Shown: positions 47,177 through 58,497 of the stretch, piece after piece
Layout of the letters: each line of letters starts with the position of its first letter
Numbering within the stretch: the first letter of the stretch is position 1
Assembly: GCF_010183535.1 (NCBI RefSeq)
Contig: NC_071329.1
Location: 6,386,001-6,450,000 of the forward strand
Direction: 5' to 3'
Source of the DNA: Caenorhabditis remanei
Taxonomy: Eukaryota; Nematoda; Chromadorea; Rhabditida; Rhabditidae
Length of the DNA stretch: 64,000 bases
The notes under the pieces: generated by a model
Seen by the model: the letters and a program-made list of their open reading frames with translations, nothing else
Databases searched by the model: none
Told to the model about the DNA's origin: nothing
Position numbers and translations under genes: made by a program

Positions 47177-49489
47177 ATCGTTTGAAAGCCGCGTCTCCAA
47201 ACACTCCCCTTGTCAGGTATGTCGTAAAATCCTCTGAAATCCGGCTAGCAACAGCGACTTCCTCCAGAGAATTGTACGTTTCTGATTAACCCCTTGACTA
47301 CATATACATGCAGACTTTGACATATGAGTAATAGTATGTCAAGAGCCGAGATTTGTGAAGAGCAGTCTAGGAATTTATGAAGATTGCTTTTCTTGATCTT
47401 TTGGATTTTTCTGAGATTCTCTCACGACCAATTTACGGGTTTAGCACGCAAAATTGCCGTAACTTACCTAGAATCTAGAAACGAGTCTAGAAGAAAAAAA
47501 TAGAGTAAACAGTTGTTAGATTTTTTAAACTTTTGGACACTTGAAGTTCTTTTCTACTTGTTATTGTTTGGATTTTGGGATACTGTAGCTATTAGCTACC
47601 GTACTTCTGCATAGGTTACTGTTACATTCCCGACAAAGTTTTATCAGTGACTCACAATCCATTTTTAGCCCCACTTTCTCTCTCTCTCTTTTCTAGATAC
47701 ACGTGGCGCTCATCCCCTTCTTACTAATAAATCTGCTCTTGACGTACTTGACTCGCTTCCAAATTTCCAGATCAACCCGATATTGTTCTCTGTTATTATA
47801 GTTTTAACATAGATTATATATTGTTAAGTCGAATATCTCCCTATTTCTGAAAATTGCAAGGAGATGACAGATTGATTTCAAAATGAACGAGCCCTTACTT
47901 AAAAAAAAATTGAATGTTCTTTTGAACTTTTGATCAATCCGGTTTAGGGAATCGTTCCAGATTTCCGTCCGCAGATGACGGTGGATATCAGTTCTGCAAA
48001 TCGTTTGCTGACTTTATATTTTTATTCAAATTTTAGGTTCCGCTCCCCAAAACAAAAACGCAGAGTCTCTAGAATTGGGCTGAAGGTGTGTACCGTTCAT
48101 TTCAGTTTTTTTTTGGGGGTGGAGCCTAAAATCCAAACAAAAATTCGAAACCCGTAGATAGCTATGCAAGTGCAAAAAACGTGTGAATTCTCAGGAGACA
48201 GGTATAAAATCGAAAAAAAGCGAAACCAGAAAAATTTGCGAAGTCGCGACTTTGGCAGACTCGCTCTACCGAAATCCACTATATACCCATACTTGTACCA
48301 GTTTTTTTCAAATTTTTTTTTTGAATTTTTAAAATTTTTTTAATCGAAAACGCTAACATTTTTGATGATTTTTCATAATTTGGCTAGTATTTATATACCA
48401 CAGTCATCTCTGATACCGTATGTACCGGATCTAAAATTTCCTAACATAAGAAATATAGTATTAACTATTTGGAGTCGATGCTCAGCGAATTGTGCTTATT
48501 TTCAGCTCCTGCACTTTCCTGTAACATCAAACTTTTCCTCATCTCCACCCCTAACCTCTCTACATCCGCAGAATCCTTCTAGAACGTCACACCTGCTCTC
48601 CCAAATCCTCGATCATCCACTAGGATCATTGTATTCTTCTCTCAGTCTGTCTTGATCCCCTTCTTATTATTATTGCGTCACAATATGCACTCTCACGGGT
48701 GGTTACGAGATATTCAGTCGTGCAGATGTTAATTGTATATTTTTTGTTTTTCTTATATCCCGCAGGTACAAAAAAACAGACCAAAGTTCACCCATAATCA
48801 AAAAGTGCTTGTCACCTCTCTATTTTCCACACCTTTTACCTCCAATTTCACATGTTTTTGTCTATTTTTTTGACTGTGTTTTAATCCCTTTTTCCAATTT
48901 CCGCGTTCTGTTTGCATGCCCTCCATGTAGTTGGTCTACCGAGTTGTTTACTCTATTTACAAACTACTCAAGACTCCCACGCCTTGTAGGAAGGGGGCTA
49001 AATTACATCGGAAACTTCTTGAACTCTTTTCGGTGGTTATATTTTGAAAGTTCATGTATGGTTATCGCGCTCTATTGCTAATTACAATAGAGCGCATTTT
49101 TATCTCTTTTTGCTTCTACTATGTTTGTCTGATATCTGCAACTGCGCTCTAATGCAAATCATAAGAAACTTATAATGCTTAGGATCACCATTCATGTTCT
49201 CCGACTTATTAGATCTCTTTAAATAATCACAAAATTGGAGAAAAACTTCAGCTAATCAGGATATTTTCCGAATCTGATTTATGAAGGTGAACTATAAATC
49301 TCTCCATTTATATTCCGAGAACTTGTTTTTTTGAAAGATAAATTTATTGACTACCCCTGAAATGAATTTCATTTATGTATTCTAGTTCTGATTTATAGCA
49401 AAAATAGTAGGAATTTGATTATTTTTCTCTTAAAAATACGTTAAAACTAAACATTTTTGCCAAATGTTCAAATTTTCAAAGTTAATAGA

Positions 49490-50831
49490 AAATTGCGGAC
49501 ATCCAGGCAAACAGATACACATACAACATTCATATGTACACGTCTCTTTCATACATGTGAAAATCCTGTCATCCGGACATCCGGATAACTAGACAAACAG
49601 ACAGATAGAATATCAACGAAACTGAAGATACCGTACAGACGGACACATGGACACCTGAACACACAGACAGACTAACACCTTCCTTCTCTGAAAAATGTCC
49701 ATTTTTCTATTTTTTCAAACAAAAAATACCAAGCGAAACGCAAATATTTGTCTTTCATTCTTTTTTTTTCCTTCGTCTTCAACTAAGCCCAATTTTTCTC
49801 ATCCCATTACTCTGACCCCGTTCGTTCGCCTTTTTTCTCATTTGTCCATATTTTTGTTTTTCTTTAATACTTTTGGTTTTTCAAATGGTCAGAAGTCACG
49901 TGATTTCAGATAAATGTTATAGGAAAATGACTAGGAGGGCTGAAAGGGGGGAGCCGAGACTGTGCTGAAATTTCTAGACAGTCTTTCAGACCACAACCAT
50001 GTTAGTTCTCACCTAAAATATTTCTTGATCAATCTCCGACCGAAGTGACATACCAAAACATGACTCAGTCCGTTCGATCCTTTCAGACTTTTCACTTTTT
50101 TCTCCTCTTTTGTTCTCATTCATCTCTTAAAAACGAGCGGATATTAGGGAGAAGGAACGACGTAATGATGGATTAGATATTTCCCAAAAAAAAAGAGAAA
50201 AACGATGTATATAAGTAGATTAGGGATTGGGGAAAACAAACTATTTGGTATATTTTTTTGATTTGCAGATTTCATATTTTTAAAATTTTTTATTCCGTCT
50301 AATAGGAGTTGTTTTTGAGGAATTTGATATCTCGAAAAAGGCAAAGAAACTGCTAAAGTACTAAGGAAGTCTTTGCAGAAGAACGTGTGCAATCGTTTTT
50401 CTAGCCCGCCCCTTTTTGCTACTTTGACGCACATTTGCTGAGTTCTCTCTGTCAGAACTTTCAAAAAGTTGATTTTGAAATTCTGACTCCACCCCTTCTT
50501 GCAGGAATGCGTTTCTATCATACTCGAGATTCCTCATTTAGACTCAGCCCACATTTTTAGCCAAACACCTTTTTTGGCATATTTTCCTCATTGCGTTATC
50601 CTAAACACATTTTTCTTGGTATGTTAATTTATTTTGGTTTTCGAATTAAAAGCAGAAAAGTGAGCGGAGCTCATTTTGAGTTTATTAACTTCTAAAGCTG
50701 TGTATTAGTCTTCTTTAAAATTGTCATTTTTTTCGATACTGGACATTCGGACAAACGAATCTAATTTTAAAGATTACGGGTATCTGAACATCCGGACAGA
50801 CAGGCTGACAGGCAGATAGGCGGACAGACAG

Positions 50832-50879
<48 letters not shown>

Positions 50880-51120
50880 TCATCCGGCTATACAGTTGTC
50901 TAAATCTGCGTAGATCGAATAATGGACATCTGGAAGTTGTTACACCCAGACATCCGGACATGTAGATATACAGACAGACCATCTCGATTCATGAAACTTT
51001 GTGGATTCAGACATTGGGACAGACAGACATCTTCAGGATTACTGAAGAGACAAAATCTCCAGCAACCAAAACTAAAGACATTCGGACCTGCCAGACACAC
51101 AGACAAACCAGACCTGACGT
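49490..51120 (-). repeat. Reversed cluster of the GTCTGTGTGTCCGGATGTCC repeat
   Basis: On the plus strand the copies read GGACATCCGGACA and ACACACAGACAGAC (for example near 49570, 49640, 50750, 50950, 51010 and 51085). Immediately to the right, from 51530, the same motif appears in the opposite orientation. Confidence 0.75.
50795..50878. repeat. (GACA)n microsatellite
   Basis: The tract starts with imperfect GACAGACAGGCTGACAGGCA and becomes a clean CAGA/GACA array of about twelve units, embedded in the reversed dispersed-repeat cluster. It is the purest form of that repeat's core in the window. Confidence 0.9.
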
Positions 51121-51529
51121 ACTTCGTCCCTGGCCCCTTCAAAAAACCGAAAGCCAAATAATTCTTTTAAAAAAATTTCGAAACATTTTGTGCTCCTCCT
51201 CCTCCTGCTAACCACTTATTCTCGTCTTGCTTGCTCCTTTTCAACAACTCTTCTTTTCTATTCCAGTTGAATAGTCACTTCCTCTCCTCCTGAAAATCCT
51301 TAGTCTAGAGGAGGAATATTTCATATTTTCACTTGGAATTATTCAACAACCTCGGGGTCCCGCCTTGACGCCACGCTTCAATTCTTTGTCTTTTCCAACA
51401 CGAGTCGAGGAATAGTCGTCTTGTTTAAATAAAGAAGAGCGCCGTCTTCTGACGCCTACATCATTTTTTCATGATGACTTCAGATGGTTAGAGGATTCCA
51501 GGAACATTTTGCAGCAAAAAAACTCTGTC

Positions 51530-52840
51530 TGTATTTCTGTTTGTCCGGAATCCGGATGTCAAAAAGTTGAAATAGGAAAGTTGCTTCTATTCTGTAAATT
51601 CATGAAGTTTTTCACTGTCTTTTTGTTTGGATGTCCAGATGACGTCCAAAGATTCAAATTAAATTCTTGAGTATTTGCCCATGCCATTTTTACAATTCTT
51701 TCTTTTTTTGTCTGTCTGTGAATCCGAATGTCCAGATGTCCATTCATACAGAAAATCACATAAACGCTATTTCCAGACGAATGGATTGTTGTATGTCTGT
51801 AAGTCCGAATGTCTGGAATTTCGAATATCCAGGTCTATCTGTGTGTCTTTCTGTCCAGATGCCCCATCCTCCTTTCCTACATAAATCCCTTTATAAACTT
51901 TGTGTTTTGAAACTTCAACTTCCACTTCCCCCTTCCTTCCAACTTTCAGACTCAATTTCCCAGAACTCATTGAACTTCTTCTCCTTCCCCTTCTTCTATA
52001 TATACATATGATTTTCTGTGAGATTCAATTTCATGGAACTCATAAACTTTTTCGGTTCGTGTGTTTGCTTTAAGAAAGGGTTTCATATTTTCATTCGTGA
52101 GAGAATTCGTGTCTCCCAAAATATTGGAATGTCCTGAACTTTATTCTAGGTATTCGTTGTCTAGTTTAAATTATTTGTCTTTATGGATGTCCGGAAGTTC
52201 TGGATTACTGTAGGGATCGTTAAAATCATTCTTATAACTAAAAAGTGAAAAAAGTGTATAACTAAAAAGTCTAATGGAAGATGTATCCGGAAAATGATGA
52301 ATGTCCTCTAGCTGCAACTTCTAACACACCATCATTTCTGAGACATCCGGACACACAGATTCACAGAGGGAAGTACCAAACGTCGTAGCTGAACCCTCCG
52401 GTATTCAGAAACCTAAAGCTTATGTATATCTGTATATCAGGATGTCCAGATGTCCGACAGCTAGTTTTTTGGTTTTCGTATGTATGTCTGTGTGTCGGTA
52501 TCTCCGGATATACAACTTATTACCAATTGTACAGTTAGATCAGATGACTCGGTGCCCAATCATCCAGATTTTACAATTTCCACAGTCTTTCTATGTGTCC
52601 TAATGTCCGGATGTCTCTCTTCTGAAATCATCTTGTGGCGGTCTATAAGCCCAGATATTCAGATGTCATTCCGTCTGTGTGTCGAGATGTCCAGATGTCC
52701 GTGAGACAAGAAACTTTCGAAAGAGCTTGAGAAGATTCCTCAGATTTTCATGTTGTCTATTATCCAGCCTCTGTATGTGCCTGTCTGTATTTATGTCTGT
52801 CCAGATGTCCCCACCCTATTTCAACCATTGATCACCAACT
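51530..52840 (+). repeat. Forward cluster of the GTCTGTGTGTCCGGATGTCC repeat
   Basis: Copies lie near 51530, 51710, 51785, 51835, 52430, 52480, 52590, 52670 and 52785, as variants of TCTGTCTGTGTGTCC and GATGTCCAGATGTCC. There is no fixed period and no coding frame. Confidence 0.75.
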
Positions 52841-53279
52841 GTCAAAACCATTCAAAAAATCCCCAAAAATCCTCCCCCAAAATTTTCCAAATTCTCCAAT
52901 TCCACAATATTTTTTGTCATTTCTTCCCCAGTGTTCCTGTTTTTTGTTATAATTTCTCTATTCCCTTTTTCTTCATTTTTTTCCTGACCATGTCACATCA
53001 TTTCGAAAGAAAAAAGTGTCGCCAGCACCCACTCCGAGCACGTTTTTTTGACAGTTCTTGCTTCTTTCTCTCCCTGTTTTTTTCTCATTTTTCAATTACT
53101 CACAGTCCGCGAGTGGATTCTAGATTCTGGATTCTTTTCAAAAATTATCCTCAAAAAAAGTCACACTTTTCTCACTTTTCCTCTAATTGCCCAGTATTAT
53201 ATCAATTATTTTGCACTTTTTTCTGCTCCGTCTCATCTTTTTTCTCTTTGTTCTTTCAAAAGAAACTCATTTTTCATTA

Positions 53280-53289
53280 TTTTTTGCAG
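53280..53289 (+). promoter_or_regulatory. Splice acceptor two bases before the GPCR start (probable trans-splice site)
   Basis: ATTTTTTGCAG ends at 53289, and the ATG begins at 53292. This is the usual spacing for a nematode spliced-leader acceptor. Confidence 0.6.
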
Positions 53290-53291
53290 AT

Positions 53292-56012
53292 ATGGAATGC
53301 AACGACTCCCGATTATTTGACACGACGAACAATGTCACCTACTTTGTTATCGAGCAGTTTTATCGATTCCGATAGTGAGTTTAGGTGGTGACCTAGGTTT
53401 TTCTAGGCCAGGAAAGTTAGGCCATGGCAAGAAGGTTAGGTCTGTCGCTGTGTCAGGTAGTACAGATGTCCAAAAGTGCGTTTAGAAGTTCGGATGTCTT
53501 TTTCAGCTGTTTTTTCATCTCTTCGGAAAAGCACCGTATCACCAGCTATTTGTTAGTCAAGAGCTTTATGTGGCCTAGGTTTTTCTAGGCCAGTGAAACT
53601 AAACTCAAGCTAGGCGTCGTAGATCTGTGTGTCAAGGTGTCCAATGGTTTTAAGCTGTCCGAAAATCTGTCTAGTAAACCTCAATACGTCATGAAACCAC
53701 AGTGTAACCAACTCCAGCTAAGCTGGCCTAACTTTCCCGAATCACGGTTTCTAGGCCATCAGGGAAAATCAGTTTCTCTTGGATAGGAACACTAACTATT
53801 TTTATTAGAATGTGCAGAAAAATTTTCCAGCCTCTACTCCAACGTCCACCCCTTCCTCTCGTTCATCCTCTGCGTCCTGGGACTTCTCGCCAATGGAGTT
53901 CATATTCTAGTGCTAACCCGTCCCCGAATGCGACACTCCTCTGTACATACCGTACTAGTATGCATCGCAATTTCAGACATGGGAACGATGACTTCTTATT
54001 TGGTCAGTTCCTTCAACTAAGTCCCAACTTATTTCTGTAATTTCAGATGTACATAACACGATTCGAATTTATGACCGATAAAGAGGGCTACTCATATTTC
54101 TGGGCGTTGTTCCTAAAGTGTCATGCGATGCTTTCCATTGCTCTACACGCGATTACACTCTATTTGGTAGTTTTGATGGCGTTTATCAGATTGTCAGCGA
54201 TGAAACTAACCACGTCAAGATGGTTGGATCATACAAGGGCATTGTAAGTTTCCTGTATTCATTGACCTCCAACCCCTTTTTCGTTTCCAGAACATCAGCC
54301 ATATTCATTGCCCTATTCGTCTTTGTAATGTGTGTCCCAACACTTCTCGCCCATCAAATTGATGAAACAAACAGGGAATTGACTGTGAACGGAATGTACT
54401 ACAAGTATAGTGTTGGATTCTCGACGCTGATGATGCAAAATGGATGTTTGTTGATGAAAGCCAACTTGTGGTTGACCGGGATTTGTTTGAAGGTAAGCAG
54501 ATGAGAGTTGTGTGGAAAAGAGGAGAGACGTTATCTGTCTGTCAGTGTGTCCGTGTTTCCGAGTGTCCAGAGGAACTTAGAAGGTATCTAGGACTCATTA
54601 AAATCATACAAACCGGGCCGATATGGGCCGGCGCGTAACTCGCTTCAAACTCAATATTATGAGCTGAAAAATATAACAAAATGTAGATCTCGGCGAATTC
54701 TATGTATGTGGTCTAATGGCTATTCGTTAATGTGTCGCAGGCCGGGAAAAACCACTAAAAAACGTAAAAACGATCAAAAATCATTATACCCCGGTCCGCG
54801 GCACATTAACGAATAGCCATCCGGCCCGTAGAAGGCCACAGACATTGAACTCGCCGAGATCTACATTTTTGTATATTTTTCAGCTCGTAATATTGCGTTT
54901 TTAGCGAGTTACGTGCCTGCCCGTTTTGACCCGGTTTGCAAGTATAGTTTATGTGTCTAGTAGTCCCAATGTCCAGATATACTAAACCAACAAAATTCAT
55001 TGACTTTTGGCTTCGAACGCTTATAATAACCTAGAACTCATCACCTAGCAATCCAGCAAACAATTTTAAAGCTACATAACTGTTTTCCCATCTTGAGCAC
55101 CTGTTTTTCTGTCTGTTTATCTCTTTATCCACATATTCCTTCATCACAAATCCCACCTTCCTCATTTACATACAATGAAATAATTTCCAGGCGGTCCCGT
55201 GTCTCCTCCTGCTCACCTTCACCATCGCCCTCATCCACCGTCTCCGAGAGAATAACGAAAAACGAAAGATTCTAATCAAAGAGGAGCGTGCCAAGAAGCG
55301 TGGAGACTTCACCACTTACATGCTTCTCCTCATGGTTACTGTATTCTTGTTCACAGAACTCCCGCAAGGAATTATGGCTATATTGAATGGTAGGTCACGA
55401 AAAATTTGAAGAATTCTTCTTAGAATTCGAAATATTCAAATTTCAGCACTGTTCACCACTCAATTCCATCAAATGGTGTATCTGAATCTCGCCGATGTTT
55501 TGGACCTTTTGTCGCTTATCAATTGCTACGTGGCATTCTTGGTGTACAGTTTCACATCGTCCAGATATCGACAGACGTTGTTCAGTTTGTTGCCATTGAC
55601 AAGGTAAGATATTTGAAAGGGACATCGGGACAGACAGACATACATCTGGACATCGGGACAAACAAACCTACACAGAAATCACCGTCCAAACCTAAAAAAG
55701 ACTCTGAAATTAAAGAATTCAACTTCCCTGGTACATATCAAATTCCAATTTTGTCTGCCTATGGATCTGATTGTGTAGATGGCTTCCATACTTCAATCAA
55801 TCCCGAATCGTCACTAACTCTTTCCCATTTCCAGAGTCTCCTATTCCGGCATCTCGACCCGTCAAGGAACACTCAAATCCCATCCGAATCCTGGCGCGAA
55901 AACTCTCGTCCAACGAGCCAACTCAGTCGAAGTGGCCTCCGTTCGTTCTCCACTTTTCGACAAATCCGCGGCGACAACTCGTCCGAATTCGGCTCAACCC
56001 ACTGATTTTTAA
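53292..56012 (+). CDS. Rhodopsin-type GPCR, DMSR/FMRFamide-receptor-like
   Basis: A seven-transmembrane plasma-membrane receptor, probably for a neuropeptide. Exons: 53292-53374, 53831-54002, 54047-54243, 54291-54492, 55191-55389, 55447-55603 and 55835-56012 (1188 nt, 395 residues, all phases consistent, all GT/AG). The extracellular N-terminus has two possible N-glycosylation sites (NDS, NVT). Helix 1 has GLLAN (N49), helix 2 AISD (D77), helix 3 starts with C110 and ends FIR (R133) in place of the usual DRY. C203 could form the loop disulfide. Helix 5 contains P221. Helix 6 reads FLFTELPQGIMAIL and helix 7 LADVLDLLSLINCYVAFLVY, followed by SSRYRQTLFSLLP. The TELPQG and LINCYV…SSRYR motifs are what I know from nematode DMSR and insect myosuppressin/FMRFamide receptors. 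The ~70-residue Ser/Thr/Arg-rich tail is cytoplasmic. Intron 4 holds a large palindromic element, intron 1 a GGCCTAG repeat cluster. Confidence 0.88.
53387..53770. repeat. GGCCTAGG / CTAGGCC degenerate repeat in GPCR intron 1
   Basis: Repeated words such as GTGACCTAGGTTTTTCTAGGCC (split in two here) and GTGGCCTAGGTTTTTCTAGGCC occur at 53387-53410 and 53570-53592, with weaker copies between and after. It is the same motif as at 42.7-43.3 kb, here partly in short palindromic form. Confidence 0.72.
54606..54948. mobile_element. Large palindromic MITE in GPCR intron 4
   Basis: Arms of about 140 bp pair in inverted orientation: CGCGTAACTCGC / GCGAGTTACGTG, ATGAGCTGAAAAATAT / ATATTTTTCAGCTCGTA, TGTAGATCTCGGCGAATTC / GAACTCGCCGAGATCTACA and ATGGCTATTCGTTAATGTG / CACATTAACGAATAGCCAT. 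The outer ends ACAAACCGGGCC and CCCGGTTTGCAAGTAT resemble the GC-rich ends of the element at 40893-41198, so the two may be distantly related. I found no target duplication. It contributes about 340 of the roughly 700 bases of this intron. Confidence 0.82.
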
Positions 56013-56171
56013 GATTTTTAATGACTAATTATGGTTACTGTAAATTAATTTTTTCTGAACAAACTCTGCCTTGAAAACCTTTACTTACCAATTGAAAAAC
56101 ACGGGCAGTTGCATTTTTAACACAACAAAACATGTTAATTTCTAAATCTTTCCTCACCTAATGAGATTGCC

Positions 56172-56177
56172 AATAAA
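56172..56177 (+). terminator. AATAAA polyadenylation signal of the GPCR gene
   Basis: A canonical AATAAA lies 160 bases after the stop codon at 56012, followed by an A-rich run. The fold-back array begins only about 40-60 bases further on, so the gene's 3' end nearly touches it. Confidence 0.75.
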
Positions 56178-56214
56178 GATTTGAATTTTAAAAAAAAAAC
56201 TATTTTTAACCACA

Positions 56215-57388
56215 GAATTCCTCGAATCGAGTTTTGATAATAAATTCTTCAAATTCTAGATCGGGAGGATTCAAACCCGCGTCTACTGAAGTAAACCTCA
56301 GCCCGGATAAGTATAGACTATTACAGCGCCATGCTCGATCAGTCTAACCGGAACCGACACAGATAAGAATGGTGGGGGAAGTCAATAGAAAAGAAATTAT
56401 CCCATTTTTAGAAAGTTTTGATTATAAATTCCGTTTTTTTGGAGTTTTGAATATAAATTCCGTTTTTTTTTTGGAGTTTTGATTATAAATTCCGTTTTTT
56501 TGGAGTTTTGATTATAAATTTGTTATTTCTAACCCGGGAGGATTCAAACCCGCGTCTACTGAAGTAAACCTCAGCCCGGATAAGTATAGACTATTACAGC
56601 GCCATGCTCGATCAGTCTAACCGGAACCGACACAGATAAGAATGGTGGGGGAAGTCAATAGAAAAGAAATTATCCCATTTTTCGAAAGTTTTGATTATAA
56701 ATTCCGTTTTTTTGGAGTTTTGATTATAAATTCATTATTTCTAACCCGGGAGGATTCAAACCCGCGTCTACTGAAGTAAACCTCAGCCCGGATAAGTATA
56801 GACTATTACAGCGCCATGCTCGATCAGTCTAACCGGAACCGACACAGATAAGAATGGTGGGGGAAGTCAATAGAAAAGAAATTATCCCATTTTTAGAAAG
56901 TTTTGATTATAAATTCCGTTTTTTTTGGAGTTTTGATTATAAATTCCGTTTTTTTGGAGTTTTGATTATAAATTCCGTTTTTTTGGAGTTTTGATTATAA
57001 ATTCATTATTTCTAACCCGGGAGGATTCAAACCCGCGTCTACTGAAGTAAACCTCAGCCCGGATAAGTATAGACTATTACAGCGCCATGCTCGATCAGTC
57101 TAACCGGAACCGACACAGATAAGAATGGTGGGGGAAGTCAATAGAAAAGAAATTATCCCATTTTTTGAAAGTTTTGAATATAAATTCCGTTTTTTTGGAG
57201 TTTTGATTATAAATTCCGTTTTTTTGGAGTTTTGATTATAAATTCGTTATTTCTAACCCGGGAGGATTCAAACCCGCGTCTACTGAAGTAAACCTCAGCC
57301 CGGATAAGTATAGACTATTACAGCGCCATGCTCGATCAGTCTAACCGGAACCGACACAGATAAGAATGGTGGGGGAAGTCAACAGAAA
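56215..57388 (-). repeat. Left tandem array of tRNA-like units (5 copies)
   Basis: Five units in reverse orientation, with the B-box-like word (GGATTCAAACC on this strand) at 56267, 56540, 56752, 57023 and 57264, giving spacings of 273, 212, 271 and 241. Each unit has a highly conserved ~150-bp part from AACCCGGGAGGATTC to GGGGGAAGTCAAT and a variable spacer made of 1-4 copies of a ~28-bp TTTTGATTATAAATTCCG sub-repeat; spacer copy number accounts for the length differences. The outermost unit has a degenerate edge. It is the inverted partner of the array from 60.5 kb onward. Confidence 0.92.
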
Positions 57389-58497
57389 AGAGGGATAAAG
57401 TATTTTAATTCTATGGGTGATAACTCACGTCTATTAAACCGATCGTCATTCCTGAATGATGAATCTTCTTGTGCCATTGCATATCTTCCACTCGACCGAA
57501 TCTCACTCTTCACGAAGGTTGGTTTCTTCTCTATTCGATCAGCACTGAAAAAGAAAACACTAATTTGTAAACGCAGTGTACAATTAGAGAATATAAGTAC
57601 GAGATAAATCATGGTCATGGGGATATCTCAATGATGGCCGTAAAAGAGAAGATAGAAGATTCACCATCCTGTACGGAAAAATGATGGACGACTGAGCCAA
57701 GAAGATGAGGTGAGGAGACTGGGGGTCAGTGGGCGGAGTCTAGTAGAAAGCAGGTGGTCTAATAGGATAGGTTATAAATTGTGATTTCTCATGAAGATAA
57801 GTGAGTAGGTGGTTTGTGTTAACAGTAATGAGACAATAGGAAAATTCAAACAAAGGATGAAATAGGATGGAATGAGACGACAGTCATCTGAATGAGGACA
57901 GGTGTTTCCTTTAATCCGACCGTTTAAGGTTCCAAGTTTCCCACAAAGACCGATTTCTCAAGAAGATAAGGAGGTAGATGGTAATATGTGAAGAAGAATG
58001 AGTTCGACAATATGCCTAGAGAGAGAGAGAGAGAGAGACAGAGAGATAATGTGTGAATTAGTTGGCATGTTTACGTTGGATAAAGAAATCTGCTATTTAC
58101 TGAAACTATCGCAGTTGGAATAATTACAGGGGTCAGGGAAAACTTGAGTTATGTAAGACTATGTGGGTAACTAAAACAGAACTAAGAAAATCGATTAGTT
58201 GTGAAATTTGATGCCGCGGTTTGAAAGATAGAACATACCAGACCTAGACCGTCAGTCTCAAAATCTAAAAAATCGCGTAATTTTTTTTTCTAGAAGAGAG
58301 ATCGACCAACGGTAAAGCGTATAAGATTCTGCGTATTTTAATCTATCTTTCTGCCAACTTTCAGAAAAAGTTATGAGAAATTAACAAAGATTCCTAAAAA
58401 GCGAAATTGACATAAATAGCGACGAAAAATGTGCGCGCGCCCGTAGGTCAACGCGGCAACACAGCGACATACAGAGTGAGTCTAGAAACTCAACCGA
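57389..58497. repeat. Left inner arm of the fold-back element
   Basis: About 1.1 kb that is the inverted copy of 59101-60500, recognisable throughout (for example GAAAATTCAAACAAAGGATG against CATCCTTTGTTTGAATTTTC, and GTGAGTCTAGAAACTCAACC against GGTTGAGTTTCTAGACTCAC). Differences are scattered substitutions and small indels, so the arms are old rather than an assembly mirror. A GAGAGAGAGAGAG run lies near 58018. Confidence 0.9.
57429..57544 (-). other. Exon-like open segment in the left arm
   Basis: A 116-nt segment on the minus strand is preceded by TTTTCTTTTTCAG (57545 onward) and followed by GTGAGTTAT (57428 down). In the one open frame it reads ADRIEKKPTFVKSEI and SGRYAMAQEDSSFRND. The right arm has the same segment with about five residue changes. 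I do not recognise the sequence. It may be an exon captured by the element, or part of the element's own gene. Confidence 0.55.

Larger units (their letters stand above)
47180..53285. other. Intergenic DNA upstream of the GPCR gene
   Basis: No gene is called. 51180-51460 is relatively GC-rich (CTCCTCCTCCTCCTGC, CTCGGGGTCCCGCCTTGACG, GAGCGCCGTCTTCTGACGCC) and may be promoter DNA. 49490-51120 and 51530-52840 carry the dispersed repeat in opposite orientations. Some short open, splice-flanked segments on the minus strand (50013-50119, 47725-47789, 46636-46736) keep phase with one another and are reported as a finding, not as a gene. Confidence 0.45.

Noticed and set aside
52750..53391. Plus-strand open frame of 213 residues running into the GPCR start
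   Set aside because: It is T/C-rich and begins in the dispersed repeat, and its frame differs from the GPCR exon, which has its own acceptor and start codon at 53292.
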